Made by a program: the position numbers and the translations under genes. A model generated the notes under the pieces. It did not search any database. It saw nothing but the letters and a program-made list of their open reading frames with translations, and was not told where the DNA came from. From assembly GCF_014637175.1 (NCBI RefSeq), contig NZ_BMEV01000007.1:1-64000 (forward strand): a stretch of DNA of 64,000 nucleotides, written 5' to 3'. Below are positions 18,739 to 28,237 of this stretch, in pieces (the stretch's first letter is position 1; the number at the start of each line of letters is the position of its first letter). This stretch comes from Compostibacillus humi (GTDB lineage: Bacteria > Bacillota > Bacilli > Bacillales > Amphibacillaceae).

Positions 18739-18830
18739 TGTGCCACCCTTCTTTCTATAGCATTCTTACTTATATTATGTCTTATTCACTATGGAAATAG
18801 ATATTTTTGGTAAAATGTTCACAGAAAAAT

Positions 18831-18860
18831 AATATTCTCCCGTATAAAAGGGAGAATATT
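18831..18860 (-). terminator. Terminator after the flavodoxin gene
   Basis: The perfect 11-bp stem AATATTCTCCC / GGGAGAATATT is followed on the minus strand by ATTTTTCTG, 20 bases beyond the flavodoxin stop. Confidence 0.82.
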
Positions 18861-18879
18861 ACTATGCAGGGATTATTTT

Positions 18880-19341
18880 CTATAAGACTATCATTTCGTT
18901 TTGCATTTCCACTGCTTTATCAACAAAAATTTTGCAAATCCGGTTATCGTCCTCGTCCGGTTCCAGGTCGACTTTCAGTTTTGCCGGAACCATCGTAGCG
19001 CCCAATTCTTCGAGCCGGTCATACATAATATCTACCGCGCCGCAAAATTCGTCATAAAACATATCTCCTGATCCGAAGACGCCGCAAATTTTCCCCGTGA
19101 GGTCAACTACATCCAAGTCGTCGTAGAAGTCTTCCACTTCAAAAGGAATTTCTCCATTTGTCCAAGTGTATACACCGAATAAAATCATATCATAATCGAG
19201 CAAATCCCTTGCCCGAATTTCATCAAAGTCAAATTCCTTTATATCCGGAACAATGCCTTTATCCGTCAACAGCTGAACGATTTCCTTGGCAATCAGTTCT
19301 GTATTTCCCGTCGCACTGGCATAAAGCACTAACGTTTTCAT
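18880..19341 (-). CDS. Flavodoxin
   Basis: A 153-residue short-chain flavodoxin. The FMN phosphate loop 'SATGNTE' follows strand 1 (KTLVLYA); 'YDMILFGVYTWTNGEIP' is the 50s loop and 'KICGVFGSGDMFYDEFCG' the 90s loop contacting the flavin. The protein is acidic, as expected of a low-potential electron carrier. The start at 19341 has GGAG 9 bases upstream. A Fur-type palindrome lies about 85 bases upstream, so it is probably made under iron starvation to replace ferredoxin, like the Fur-controlled flavodoxins YkuN/YkuP of B. subtilis. Confidence 0.94.
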   Translation of the reverse strand: MKTLVLYASATGNTELIAKEIVQLLTDKGIVPDIKEFDFDEIRARDLLDYDMILFGVYTWTNGEIPFEVEDFYDDLDVVDLTGKICGVFGSGDMFYDEFCGAVDIMYDRLEELGATMVPAKLKVDLEPDEDDNRICKIFVDKAVEMQNEMIVL

Positions 19342-19423
19342 CGCTGTCACTCCTTTAAAAATTGTTGTCTATATGAAGGATGGTTTTTTCTATGTAAAAA
19401 CTGCATCTAATACTATTGTAGTC

Positions 19424-19447
19424 AATAATGAGAATCATTTTCATTAT
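19424..19447 (-). promoter_or_regulatory. Fur box upstream of the flavodoxin gene
   Basis: ATAATGAGAATCATTTTCAT (19425-19444) and its flanks form an inverted repeat close to the Bacillus Fur consensus TGATAATNATTATCA (ATGAGAATCATTTTCAT matches the GATAATGATAATCATTATC 19-mer at most positions). It lies between the flavodoxin and the thioesterase gene, upstream of flavodoxin only. Confidence 0.72.
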
Positions 19448-19589
19448 GTTTCTTACAGTTTTTTGACAGATTGATGGCGGATTTGAGAAGTGTAGGGGGA
19501 GTGGCGTGGCGAAAATTCTCGGCCGGAATTTTTTTGGAGAAATTCTTATTCCGCTGCTAATGTAGAGAGACCTGCCTGTCATACATAAA

Positions 19590-19613
19590 AAAGGCGCCCA
19601 CTGGGCACCTTTC
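19590..19613 (-). terminator. Terminator after the thioesterase gene
   Basis: The stem AAAGG.GCCC / GGGC.CCTTT with a 3-base loop lies directly after the stop of the thioesterase gene; on the minus strand it is followed by TTTTTTATG. Confidence 0.75.
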
Positions 19614-19615
19614 CT

Positions 19616-20368
19616 CTATATTTCCTTTATTTTCACCTTGGCGCGAAAAATGACAGTGTCGTCTTTTTCTCTGACACCTTCCATAATGATTTCGCCGGAA
19701 GTTTCCCCCTCGCCCTGCTTCATGACGATTTCATCCCCAGGCAACGCTTCGTTGATAAAATTAACCTCCAGGGATTCTGGCTGATATTTTTCATGGTCCT
19801 CAATCGGAAAACAGTCCATCATATAATCGATATACCGGGAATTGTTCAAATGGCCGTTAAAATCAATGTCGCTGTAGCCGATCACTTTTTTATAGACCGG
19901 ATGCATCGGGTCGGTACCTTTCAGCTTTCGCAGCTTGCCGTGTATGGCCCGCTCCTCAATTACTTCCGGATATTCCAAGGAAATGGCACTCGCTTTGACG
20001 AGCTTCCGTTCCTTCAAATCGATGATGCCCCAGGATGAAATGGCCCGGATAATAATATTTCCATCCCTGCCCTTCACCAAAAAGTCCCGTTCAAAATCAA
20101 ACCGGCGCGGCTCTTGCGGCCATGTTTCTATCGTAATTTCCTCGTCCAGCGAAGGCAGGCGCTCGATATCGACCTTGAGGCGCATTAAAACCCAAGCGGC
20201 ATCAAATTTTTCCTGCAGTGTATCAATTCCAACGCCAAGTCTTATCGCCGCATCATTCGCCGCATCCTGAAAATAGGAAAATAACGCACTTAATTTTAGC
20301 TTTTTCTGAAAATCTACATCCCTGAGATCAATATGGTAGTTTTTTTCGTATAATATTGTCGGTTTCAT
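19616..20368 (-). CDS. Acyl-ACP thioesterase
   Basis: A 250-residue double hot-dog protein of the bacterial acyl-[acyl-carrier-protein] thioesterase family (PF01643), which releases free fatty acids from ACP. The first hot dog has 'LSALFSYFQDAANDAAIRLG' and 'WVLMRLKVDIERLPSLDEEI'. The second has 'GYSDIDFNGHLNNSRYIDYM', matching the family's D-x-N-x-H-x-N catalytic pattern. The start is followed by a typical 'ILYEKNYHIDLRDVDFQKK' N-terminus. It is divergent from the GTPase gene at 20466, with 97 bases between starts. The in vivo role in Bacillaceae is uncertain. Confidence 0.92.
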   Translation of the reverse strand: MKPTILYEKNYHIDLRDVDFQKKLKLSALFSYFQDAANDAAIRLGVGIDTLQEKFDAAWVLMRLKVDIERLPSLDEEITIETWPQEPRRFDFERDFLVKGRDGNIIIRAISSWGIIDLKERKLVKASAISLEYPEVIEERAIHGKLRKLKGTDPMHPVYKKVIGYSDIDFNGHLNNSRYIDYMMDCFPIEDHEKYQPESLEVNFINEALPGDEIVMKQGEGETSGEIIMEGVREKDDTVIFRAKVKIKEI

Positions 20369-20465
20369 CGGTATCCTCCATCTTGACGAATCTCTTCTTT
20401 AAGCATACCATGATGGAGAAATGATTGTGATATTTAACGTCATGCGGCGGGATAAGAGGTGAACG

Positions 20466-21602
20466 ATGTTGCAAAACTCGAACCAGCACAAAGATTTTTC
20501 CTTTCAAGACATATTGAATCAAATGGAAGAAGATTATCAATCGATGATGAAGCCAAATATTATGGTGGCGGGAAAAACCGGCGTGGGCAAAAGCACGTTG
20601 ATTAATGCGATTTTCCGGGAAAATTTGGTGAAAACTGGTGTAGGTATGCCGGTGACTCAACACCTAAAAAAGATTTCTAAAGAAACGGTTCCAGTCAATC
20701 TTTTTGATACAAAGGGACTGGAGCTGGAGGATATTGCCCGGGACGAAGTGCGAAATGAAATCATGGCCGAGGTGGAAAGAAGAGCAGCCAGCAATGATGC
20801 CAGCGACCATATTCATTTAATGTGGTACTGTGTCAACTATGAATCGAATCGGCTGGAGCAGGCGGAAATGGAATGGATTCGTCTGTTTGCGAAAAAAATG
20901 CCGGTAATCCTCGTTCTCACCCAATGTATTACCGATGATGACACCTTTTATAAAGAATTGGAAAAAATGAATTTGCCGGTAGTAAACATCGTGCGGCTTT
21001 TGGCAGCACCAAAGAAAATTATGAATAACTTTGAAGTGCCTGCTTACGGACTGAAGGATTTGGTGCAGGTGACTTTTCAGGTTTTGCCCGAGGCGACGAA
21101 AAGGGCCTTCGTAAATGCACAAAAAACGGACATCGCCTTGAAGGTGGAAGAGGCTAAAAAATGGGCTGTCGGATTTATTGCCAGCTCCTTTGGCGTCGGC
21201 TTTACACCGATTCCTTTTTCCGATGCAGTGGCCCTTTCCGGAATCCAAGTGACGCTGATCGCAAAAATTACGAACATTTTCGGCTTTCCCCACTCTCAGG
21301 CTTTAATTCAGACTATTGTTTCAGCCATTGCCGGCTCCAGTGCAGCTACTCTCGTTGGACGAGCCATCGTCGGGAATCTGTTAAAAATTATCCCTGGCGT
21401 CGGAACGGTAGCAGGTGGTTTAATCAATGGAACAGTAGCCTCAGCCATTACGACAAGCCTCGCCTTTGCCTACATTAAAGTTTGCGAAAAATTAAGCAAG
21501 GTGGACGGGCTTGAGGAAATGTCCCATGAGAAAATTGCGAAAATGGTAAAAGAACAGTACGAGAAAGAACTAAAGAAAAAACGAAAGAATATCGCCCTTT
21601 GA
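20466..21602 (+). CDS. Era/YcjF-type GTPase with C-terminal membrane-associated DUF697-like domain
   Basis: A 378-residue protein. The G domain shows G1 'AGKTGVGKSTLINAIF' at about 36-51, a threonine G2 region, G3 'LFDTKGLEL' and a diverged G4 'VILVLTQCITDD' in place of NKxD. The second half (about 215-340) is small-residue rich with hydrophobic helices ('GFIASSFGVGFTPIPFSDAVALSG', 'GNLLKIIPGVGTVAGGLING'), matching DUF697/YcjF-like membrane-interacting domains. These GTPases are poorly understood; stress or membrane roles have been proposed. The start has AGAGGTG upstream. It is monocistronic with its own terminator. Confidence 0.85.
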   Translation: MLQNSNQHKDFSFQDILNQMEEDYQSMMKPNIMVAGKTGVGKSTLINAIFRENLVKTGVGMPVTQHLKKISKETVPVNLFDTKGLELEDIARDEVRNEIMAEVERRAASNDASDHIHLMWYCVNYESNRLEQAEMEWIRLFAKKMPVILVLTQCITDDDTFYKELEKMNLPVVNIVRLLAAPKKIMNNFEVPAYGLKDLVQVTFQVLPEATKRAFVNAQKTDIALKVEEAKKWAVGFIASSFGVGFTPIPFSDAVALSGIQVTLIAKITNIFGFPHSQALIQTIVSAIAGSSAATLVGRAIVGNLLKIIPGVGTVAGGLINGTVASAITTSLAFAYIKVCEKLSKVDGLEEMSHEKIAKMVKEQYEKELKKKRKNIAL

Positions 21603-21641
21603 GAAACATCCGATCTTCCTTTGTGAAGGTTGGATGTTTTT
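21603..21641 (+). terminator. Terminator after the GTPase gene
   Basis: AAACATCC..CTTC / GAAG..GGATGTTT, a stem with a small internal bulge, ends in TTTTT directly after the stop. Bases 21642-21845 hold no recognisable gene. Confidence 0.78.
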
Positions 21642-21845
21642 AAAAATAAGTACTGCTAGCGTGATGCTGAGGCTAGCCACAGGCAATTACCTCCCGAGTT
21701 ATTTTCCGGCTCTCTATTAATTGATGCAGCCTGCCATTGGTCCTATCCAGGTGCCATAGGTGCGGGTACTCCTAAATCATCTTGTAAAAGGCTTTTTCCG
21801 TATTTAAAGATATCCTCTGACGGCTTTTAAAATTACCAATGAATT

Positions 21846-22390
21846 GCTCTCTCTCGGCTGATTATTAGCATTTTCTCTTTGAATTCAGGCCTGACAGGGC
21901 TTCTCTCGGTTGATTCTACCGTATTTTTAGCACAAATCAGCCGTGACTGCACTCCTCTCGGTCGATTCTCGCGTCCCTCTTACAAAAATCAGCCGTGACA
22001 ACCCCTCTCTCGGTCGATTCTCGCTTCTTTCTTGCGCGAATCAGCCGTGACTGCTCTCCTCTCGGTCGATTCTCCCGTCTTTCTTGCGCAAATCGGCCGT
22101 GACAGCTCTCCTCTCGGTCGATTCTAGCGTATTTTTAGCCCAAATCAGCCGTGACAGCTCTCCTCTCGGTCGATTCTCCCGTCTTTCTTGCGCGAATCAG
22201 CCGTGACAGCTCTCCTCTCGGTCGATTCTCCCGTCTTTCTTGCGCAAATCGGCCGTGACTGCGCCTCTCTCGGTTGATTCTAGCGCATTCGCTCCAATTA
22301 TCAACCTTGACAGAGTGCCTCTCGGTCGATTCTGTTGCCTTTTCCTCTCGTATCTGCCGTGATAACTGCTGCTCATCCGATTTTCCGTTT
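21846..22390 (+). repeat. Intergenic repeat array, type A (52-bp, CTCTCGGTCGATTC), copy 1
   Basis: About ten tandem units of 52 bases. Each has CTCTCGGTCGATTC, a pyrimidine-rich variable middle (for example CCCGTCTTTCTTGCGC) and AAATCGGCCGTGAC or AAATCAGCCGTGAC. The first unit has CGGCTGATT instead of CGGTCGATT. End units are more diverged than central ones. It lies between two same-strand genes, the GTPase and the receiver gene. Frames through it are incidental. Bases 22391-22669 show no further gene. Confidence 0.93.
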
Positions 22391-22669
22391 CCTTTCCGCA
22401 ATCGGGAATGATAACGGGATTTCAATTGTTTGTTACCTCCTATTGGCTCAAGTCCACCATCTTTACTGCCTAGGGAAATTAATCATAAGCGCCATATGGC
22501 AGTTTCAATTTTGTCAAAAGATGTCGAAAGCATCGCCGGTAATAGGCTTTCCTACTGAATAAGTAATATTTCCTATTCCTTTATTCCTAAAATAAGAAAT
22601 CATGGTGATATGTTTTTTCCCTGGATTCGCTGACAATATGGATGTATCAAAAAATGGAGTGAATTTAGC

Positions 22670-23053
22670 ATGAAGAAAGATGAATCAAGAGGGTTCCTTT
22701 TGGTTTTAGTTGTCGATGATTCCCGATTTATGCGACTGCATTTAAAAAAACTTTTAAAACAGCATGGATTTACAAATGTCATTGGGGCGAAGGATGGTAC
22801 GGAAGCAATTCAAAAATATGAGTACTACTTCCCGGATATCGTCATCCTTGATCATGTACTGCCCGATAAAGATGGCATATCCGTATTACAAAAAATAAAA
22901 GAAATCAACCCTATGGCAAAAGTAATTATGCATTCTTCATTAGCACCCGACAGCATCGTCAATACCGCGATTAAACAAGGTGCCATAGATTTCGTCCAAA
23001 AACCAAATTTTGTTCAATTAATCCAATCGATAGAAAAAGCATTCATTTATTAA
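22670..23053 (+). CDS. CheY-like single-domain response regulator
   Basis: A 127-residue receiver domain and nothing else. The acidic pair is in 'VVDDSRFMRLHLKKLL', the phospho-acceptor aspartate in 'IVILDHVLPDKDG', the Thr/Ser switch in 'KVIMHSSLA' and the conserved lysine in 'DFVQKPNF'. GGAG lies 10 bases upstream of the ATG. It opens a signalling block that continues with c-di-GMP enzymes, a CheR and a hybrid kinase, and could be the diffusible phospho-partner of that kinase (inference). Confidence 0.93.
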   Translation: MKKDESRGFLLVLVVDDSRFMRLHLKKLLKQHGFTNVIGAKDGTEAIQKYEYYFPDIVILDHVLPDKDGISVLQKIKEINPMAKVIMHSSLAPDSIVNTAIKQGAIDFVQKPNFVQLIQSIEKAFIY

Positions 23054-23179
23054 CATAATTCCACCAGCCAAAAGCAAAACAGCCGGCTGACATATTTGCA
23101 GCAACAGGTACTCATCCGTGAGATAAAGCCCATTCCTGCATGATCTATCCAAATCTAAATTTTATCAGAGGTGTTTCAC

Positions 23180-26113
23180 ATGCTATGGCGAAAAGTTGGT
23201 AATTCATTTTCAAAGAATATCAACCGAAATAATGACTTAGTTACAGATTTATGTTCGCTGGCAAAACTGCATCCAGATACAGTACTTATTTTTGACGATT
23301 CTGGAAAAATAGTTTCCGAAAACAAAAAAGGGTATAGAGCAGCGTTTGGCTTTAACCCGAAACATCTTAGTGATTTCCAGGACAATGTGCCAGAACAAAC
23401 TTATCGCTCGATGGAGACAGGTTTGGAGCAGGCATTAAACGGACAAGCAAACAAACTTTCCGTTTCTTTTACAAATAACACCGATAAGCCGCATTACTTT
23501 CATGTAACCTTTCTCCCCATTCAATTTGACAAGGGGCCGGCTGAAGGAGTTTTTTGCATCTTTGAAAATATTACCGAAAGAGTGGAATTGGAAAAAGCAT
23601 TGCACCTGAAGAAAAAGCATTTAAACAATGCCCAGCAAGTTGCAAAAATTGCCAGCTGGGAATATTTGCCCGACAAAGATGAATTCTTATTTTCTGACCA
23701 AATTTATCCGCTGTTAGGAATTGGGAAAAAGGATATCCAAAACTTACATGATTTCGATCATTTCATCCATCATGACGATTTGAGAAAAGTAAAACAATTT
23801 TTTGAAGTGCTTGGCAACAACAAAAGTTCTCTTTCCACAGAGTTTCGTTTTTTTCACGGCAAAACGAAGAAGCTGCATTATTTAAAAATGGTTGCGGAAC
23901 CAATCTTATTGGATGATAAAGTCCATAAATGGATTGGGGTCGTTAAAGACTGCACAGAACGGAAAGAATTAGAACAAAAATTAAATAGCACAATGGAATA
24001 TTTCCGGTACATGTTTAATCATCTCGATGCTTCCATCTGGCTAATGGAATATCCAAGCGGGAAGATGAAGTTTGTGTCAAAAGGGACGGAAGACATTTTA
24101 CAAATTCCGGTGAACCAGCTGATAGACAGGCCAATCCAATGGGAATCCTTTCTCCACCCCGATGACGCTGCTAATTATTCAGCCCGAATGAAACTGGCAG
24201 AAGGCGGACAGTCTCAGCATATAGAAACCCGAATCATCGCCGGTGACGGCACGACGAAATGGATTTATAAACAGGTCATTCCTTGGTTTGATGAAAACAG
24301 CAATCTTACTTATTTGTTCGGAATGATGCTGGACATCACCGAAAGGGTAAAAATAAGGGAAGAGTTAGATTTTCGGACAACCCATGATGCCGTAACCGGA
24401 TTGCCGAATCAAATCCAGCTCCAGCAATCGTTAGAGGCACATTGCCGCGACGGCAAAACCTTGGCCCTTTTATATTTGCATATTGACCGGCTGCAAATCG
24501 TCCATGATGCCCTCGGCTATGATATAGCCAATAAATTGCTAAAAGAGCTGGCTTCATGGCTAAAGACGATGACTCCAGCAAACGGATCTTTGTTTTACGT
24601 CGACAATCATCATTTAGTTTTCCTGCTTGGAAACATCCAACATAAAGAAGACATTTTTGCTTTTGCAAAAAATGTTTTAGATAATACTCGACTTCCTTTC
24701 CATATCGAAGGTTACGAAATAAACGTGACGACAAGTATCGGCATTAGTTTTTTTCCGGAAAACGGAGACAAGCCGAACATTCTTCTGGAAAAAGCTCGTC
24801 ATGCTTTAAACCGGGCAAAAAAACTTGGGAAAAATAACTATCAAATTTTTTCTGACTCGATTGATATTTCATCCTATAAACAGTTAGCGCTGGAAAATGA
24901 TATGCGTAAAGCATTGGAACAAAATCAGTTTGAGCTTTACTACCAGCCTCAAGTAAATATGGAAGGGAGAATTCATAGCGCGGAGGCATTGGTCCGATGG
25001 AATCATCCGGATTGGGGAACGGTTTCTCCAGGAGAATTTATCCCTCTCGCAGAGGAAAATCACTTAATTCATGATTTGACAAGTTGGGTAATCGAAGAAG
25101 TTTGTTCGCAGCTGAAAAAATGGAAAACGATGGAAAAACCGGTAAAGCCGATTGCCATTAACGTTTCCCCGCTCTGTCTCATGCGAAATGGGTTCATCGA
25201 AAAAATCAAGCAAATTCTAGCAGACTACGAAATTTCTGCCCATCTCATTCAGCTGGAAATTACGGAAAATACACTTCTGAAAGATAATGAAAAGATTCAA
25301 TCAAATTTAAAAATGTTAAAACAGCTAGGACTTGCCATTGCGATCGATGACTTTGGTACTGGATATTCTTCGTTAAAATATATCCACGATTTTCAAGTCG
25401 ATATCCTTAAACTGGATAAATTATTTCTCAAAGAGCTCGCTCACGATAATGAAAAAGATAAAGCAATCGTTTCGTCCGTAATCCATTTAGCAAAAGGATT
25501 AAATATTAAAATCATTGCGGAAGGGGTTGAAAGGTACGAACAGTATCAGTTTTTAAAGCAAAAGGATTGTGATTTAATTCAAGGGTTTCTTTTTTCCAAG
25601 CCGGTGCCTCTGGAAACGTGGGAAGAAATGATGGAAACAGGATACTTAAAACCGAAAAAGAAAATGTACATGCCTCGGCGAAAAGAGCGGAGAAAGTTTT
25701 ATCGGCTGGAGTTTCCACATAGCATCAAAGGCGAAATGACGATCGTCGAGGTGAATAATCAGAAAGTAAATGTCGGTTCAACCCCGATCTTAATTCAAAA
25801 TCTCAGTTTAGGCGGAATAAAAATTTTATCCTACTTAAATTTACCTGTTCATTCCCATTTTAAATATCGCTTCTCCTTTACCTTGATGGGAGAAACGTTC
25901 CAAATTGAAGGAACATTAATTTGGAAAGAGGAAGTGAAAAGGGACGCCTACTACTACGGGGCTGCATTCCGGCTGCAACAGCAGGAGGAAGACCGGTTAG
26001 CACCTTTAATTAATCAGGCAAGTACGTTTTTAAAAATGAACCAGCTCTTGCCGCAGACGGATTTTATTTTCGAAAATGACTATGTCTATTTACAACGGCT
26101 TCTATCCAGCTAA
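23180..26113 (+). CDS. PAS-PAS-PAS-GGDEF(degenerate)-EAL-PilZ protein, probable c-di-GMP phosphodiesterase
   Basis: A 977-residue cytoplasmic protein. Three PAS-type sensor domains fill about 30-400. The GGDEF domain (about 400-560) has lost its active motif: the position reads 'YVDNHHLVFLLG' instead of GGDEF. The EAL domain (about 570-810) keeps 'AEALVRWNHPDWG', 'INVSPLCL', the metal-site glutamates ('LEITENTLL'), 'DDFGTGYSSLKY' and 'IAEGVE', so it should hydrolyse c-di-GMP. A C-terminal PilZ domain (about 835-970) has 'RRKERRKFYR' and 'NLSLGG', a c-di-GMP receptor that could give feedback. The ATG at 23180 follows AGAGGTG. An adjacent small PilZ gene and a diguanylate cyclase follow. Confidence 0.93.
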   Translation: MLWRKVGNSFSKNINRNNDLVTDLCSLAKLHPDTVLIFDDSGKIVSENKKGYRAAFGFNPKHLSDFQDNVPEQTYRSMETGLEQALNGQANKLSVSFTNNTDKPHYFHVTFLPIQFDKGPAEGVFCIFENITERVELEKALHLKKKHLNNAQQVAKIASWEYLPDKDEFLFSDQIYPLLGIGKKDIQNLHDFDHFIHHDDLRKVKQFFEVLGNNKSSLSTEFRFFHGKTKKLHYLKMVAEPILLDDKVHKWIGVVKDCTERKELEQKLNSTMEYFRYMFNHLDASIWLMEYPSGKMKFVSKGTEDILQIPVNQLIDRPIQWESFLHPDDAANYSARMKLAEGGQSQHIETRIIAGDGTTKWIYKQVIPWFDENSNLTYLFGMMLDITERVKIREELDFRTTHDAVTGLPNQIQLQQSLEAHCRDGKTLALLYLHIDRLQIVHDALGYDIANKLLKELASWLKTMTPANGSLFYVDNHHLVFLLGNIQHKEDIFAFAKNVLDNTRLPFHIEGYEINVTTSIGISFFPENGDKPNILLEKARHALNRAKKLGKNNYQIFSDSIDISSYKQLALENDMRKALEQNQFELYYQPQVNMEGRIHSAEALVRWNHPDWGTVSPGEFIPLAEENHLIHDLTSWVIEEVCSQLKKWKTMEKPVKPIAINVSPLCLMRNGFIEKIKQILADYEISAHLIQLEITENTLLKDNEKIQSNLKMLKQLGLAIAIDDFGTGYSSLKYIHDFQVDILKLDKLFLKELAHDNEKDKAIVSSVIHLAKGLNIKIIAEGVERYEQYQFLKQKDCDLIQGFLFSKPVPLETWEEMMETGYLKPKKKMYMPRRKERRKFYRLEFPHSIKGEMTIVEVNNQKVNVGSTPILIQNLSLGGIKILSYLNLPVHSHFKYRFSFTLMGETFQIEGTLIWKEEVKRDAYYYGAAFRLQQQEEDRLAPLINQASTFLKMNQLLPQTDFIFENDYVYLQRLLSS

Positions 26114-26142
26114 ATTGATTCTTAAGTAAAGGAGTTCGCAAC

Positions 26143-26523
26143 ATGCATAAATACAACCGAAATGAACCGTTTAGATATACTTTTGAAAAGCCGGTCCCTG
26201 GTATGTTCCAAATTGTAGCGGTAGATGACCAGGTTGTCGAAACGTCCCTCGGCGAAATAAACATTATCGATATTAGCCCAGAAGGTGCAAAACTGCAAAG
26301 CAAGCTCCGATTACCCGATAAAAAAGTAAAAATTTATACGCATTTTAAACTGGAAGAACGTGAGTTTCATTTTATCGGAGATGTAATATGGCAGAAACAA
26401 TCCGGAAATGTCTATCAATATGGTGTACACTTTTTGCTTAAGGAAAAGGCAAAACACGAATTAATTGAAAGCTTAAAACAATATGCCAAAAACAACAGCA
26501 GAAAGGGAGCAGGGCATGAATAA
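26143..26523 (+). CDS. Stand-alone PilZ domain protein
   Basis: A 126-residue protein made of one PilZ domain. The N-terminal arginines in 'KYNRNEPFRYTF' and the 'DISPEGAKL' stretch (D/NxSxxG) are the two halves of the c-di-GMP binding site. AAAGGAG lies 9 bases upstream. It sits between a phosphodiesterase-PilZ protein and a diguanylate cyclase whose ATG overlaps its last 8 bases, so it is the likely effector of the same c-di-GMP circuit. The N-terminal motif is a slightly reduced RxxxR. Confidence 0.82.
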   Translation: MHKYNRNEPFRYTFEKPVPGMFQIVAVDDQVVETSLGEINIIDISPEGAKLQSKLRLPDKKVKIYTHFKLEEREFHFIGDVIWQKQSGNVYQYGVHFLLKEKAKHELIESLKQYAKNNSRKGAGHE

Positions 26524-28189
26524 TCCTTGGCAATTTTTTAACAGCATGGAAGACATGATCTTTATTGTTAAAGTGAAGGAAGACGATTCATTTGTATACG
26601 AGTTTGCCAATCAGGCTGCCATCAAAGAATCCTTTGTAACCGAGGACTTTCATGGGAAAACCTTTGACGATTTTTTCCCGCCGGAAAAGGCTCAGTTTCT
26701 TCTCGAACAGTATAGGAAGGTCATTGCTGTAAAGGAACCGGTTACGTACAACGATACATTCCTTTCCGCAACCGGCTTTCATCAATATGCGAGAACGAGG
26801 CTATCCCCGATTGTGGACGATGCAGGCCAATGCAACTATGTTGTCGCACAAGTAAAAAACATTACGAAGGAAAAAATCGCTGAAGTGAAAATGAAGGAAT
26901 ATAGCGAGCGGTTAATCGCAAATGAGCAAAAATATGAATCGTTATTTTCCTATAACTTTGATGCAATTTTCTTTATCAATTTGGACGGATATATTATTGA
27001 CGGCAACGAAGCCGTGGAAAAAGTTACCGGTTATCCATTACAAGATTTAATCGGCAAACATTATCTTGCTTTCGTTTTGCCGGAAGAAAATGAAATGGCA
27101 ATAGAAAAGTTTCATCATGCCGGGAAAGGCGGCTTTCATGAATTCCAAGGAACATTTATCGGCAAGGGCGGAAAGCTCGTTCGCAGCATGATAAAACTTT
27201 CACCGATGATTATTCACGAAAAAATCGTCGGGGTTTACGCCATCATAAGGGATATGTCTGAGCTTCTCGATACGATTCGGCGATTAAAGGAAAGTGAGCA
27301 ACGATTTCGCATTATTGCGGAAAACACGATGGATATGATCGTATTAACAGACGAGCACTATACGGTTACGTATGTTTCACCATCCTGCGAAATACTTATC
27401 GGGCATAGCCCGGAATCCTTTATCGGTGAATCGCTTTTCCGGCAAATTGTTTCCGAAGATAGAGATAAAGTGAAATGGCAGATGATGAAGGCGGTAGAAG
27501 AGCGAAAAAACTGTAAAATTCAGTTTCGCAATCACAATAAAGAAGGAGAAATCGTGTGGCTGGAAATGGCGGGAACCCCGGTCTACTGCGATTCGACGGA
27601 CAAGCTTAGCCATTTCGTCCTCGTCATCCGGGATATTACGATGCAAAAGAAATATGAAAATCGGCTAAAAAATTTGGCCCTTCATGATCCGTTAACGAAT
27701 TTGCCGAATCGTCGGCTATTTGATAAATATCTGTTGCAATCATTTCAACCGTCCGGCAGCGAACAGCGTAAGTTGGCGGTAATGATGATGGACATGGACG
27801 ATTTTAAAATGATTAATGATACGTACGGCCACGATATCGGCGACAAAGTGCTGATTGAATTTGCCAAGCGAATCGAAAGCTGTCTAAGGGATACGGACAT
27901 CGCTGCAAGACTTGGCGGCGACGAATTTGCTATTTTGCTTCCTGAGATTGCCTCGGTCCATGACGCAGAACAAATTGCGGAACGCATTCAGAACAAGATG
28001 AGGGAGCCTTGGATGATCGATCATTACCAGCTTAACGTGTCCACAAGCATTGGCATTTTCGTCATCAACAAAGACGAGCATTTAACCCCCCATTCTGTCG
28101 TCCGAAATGCGGATAAAGCATTGTACAAAGTGAAAAATACAGGGAAGATGTCCTACAGCATTACCGAAAACAATCGAATCCCCAGCTGA
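26516..28189 (+). CDS. PAS-PAS-PAS-GGDEF diguanylate cyclase
   Basis: A 557-residue cytoplasmic protein with three PAS domains over about 1-385 and a GGDEF domain (about 395-557). The active motif 'ARLGGDEFAILLP' is intact at about 467-471, and 'RDTD' five residues before it is a complete inhibitory I-site. It should make c-di-GMP from GTP with product inhibition. The ATG at 26516 follows GGGAG and overlaps the PilZ gene by 8 bases. A terminator that also serves the opposite strand closes the operon. Confidence 0.94.
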   Translation: MNNPWQFFNSMEDMIFIVKVKEDDSFVYEFANQAAIKESFVTEDFHGKTFDDFFPPEKAQFLLEQYRKVIAVKEPVTYNDTFLSATGFHQYARTRLSPIVDDAGQCNYVVAQVKNITKEKIAEVKMKEYSERLIANEQKYESLFSYNFDAIFFINLDGYIIDGNEAVEKVTGYPLQDLIGKHYLAFVLPEENEMAIEKFHHAGKGGFHEFQGTFIGKGGKLVRSMIKLSPMIIHEKIVGVYAIIRDMSELLDTIRRLKESEQRFRIIAENTMDMIVLTDEHYTVTYVSPSCEILIGHSPESFIGESLFRQIVSEDRDKVKWQMMKAVEERKNCKIQFRNHNKEGEIVWLEMAGTPVYCDSTDKLSHFVLVIRDITMQKKYENRLKNLALHDPLTNLPNRRLFDKYLLQSFQPSGSEQRKLAVMMMDMDDFKMINDTYGHDIGDKVLIEFAKRIESCLRDTDIAARLGGDEFAILLPEIASVHDAEQIAERIQNKMREPWMIDHYQLNVSTSIGIFVINKDEHLTPHSVVRNADKALYKVKNTGKMSYSITENNRIPS

Positions 28190-28193
28190 TTAA

Positions 28194-28237
28194 AAAAACC
28201 TTCGGTCAGGCTGAACCGCCAGACCAAAGGTTTATTT
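28194..28237. terminator. Bidirectional terminator between convergent signalling operons
   Basis: AACCTT.GGTC / GACC.AAGGTT with a loop of about 15 bases is flanked by A and T runs. It separates the plus-strand cyclase from the minus-strand cheR and overlaps the last bases of the latter. Confidence 0.75.

Noticed and set aside
22585-22612. Possible sigma-D promoter before the CheY-like gene
   Set aside because: TAAA and GATAT are present but the spacing is about 12 bases rather than 15 and the GCC element is missing.
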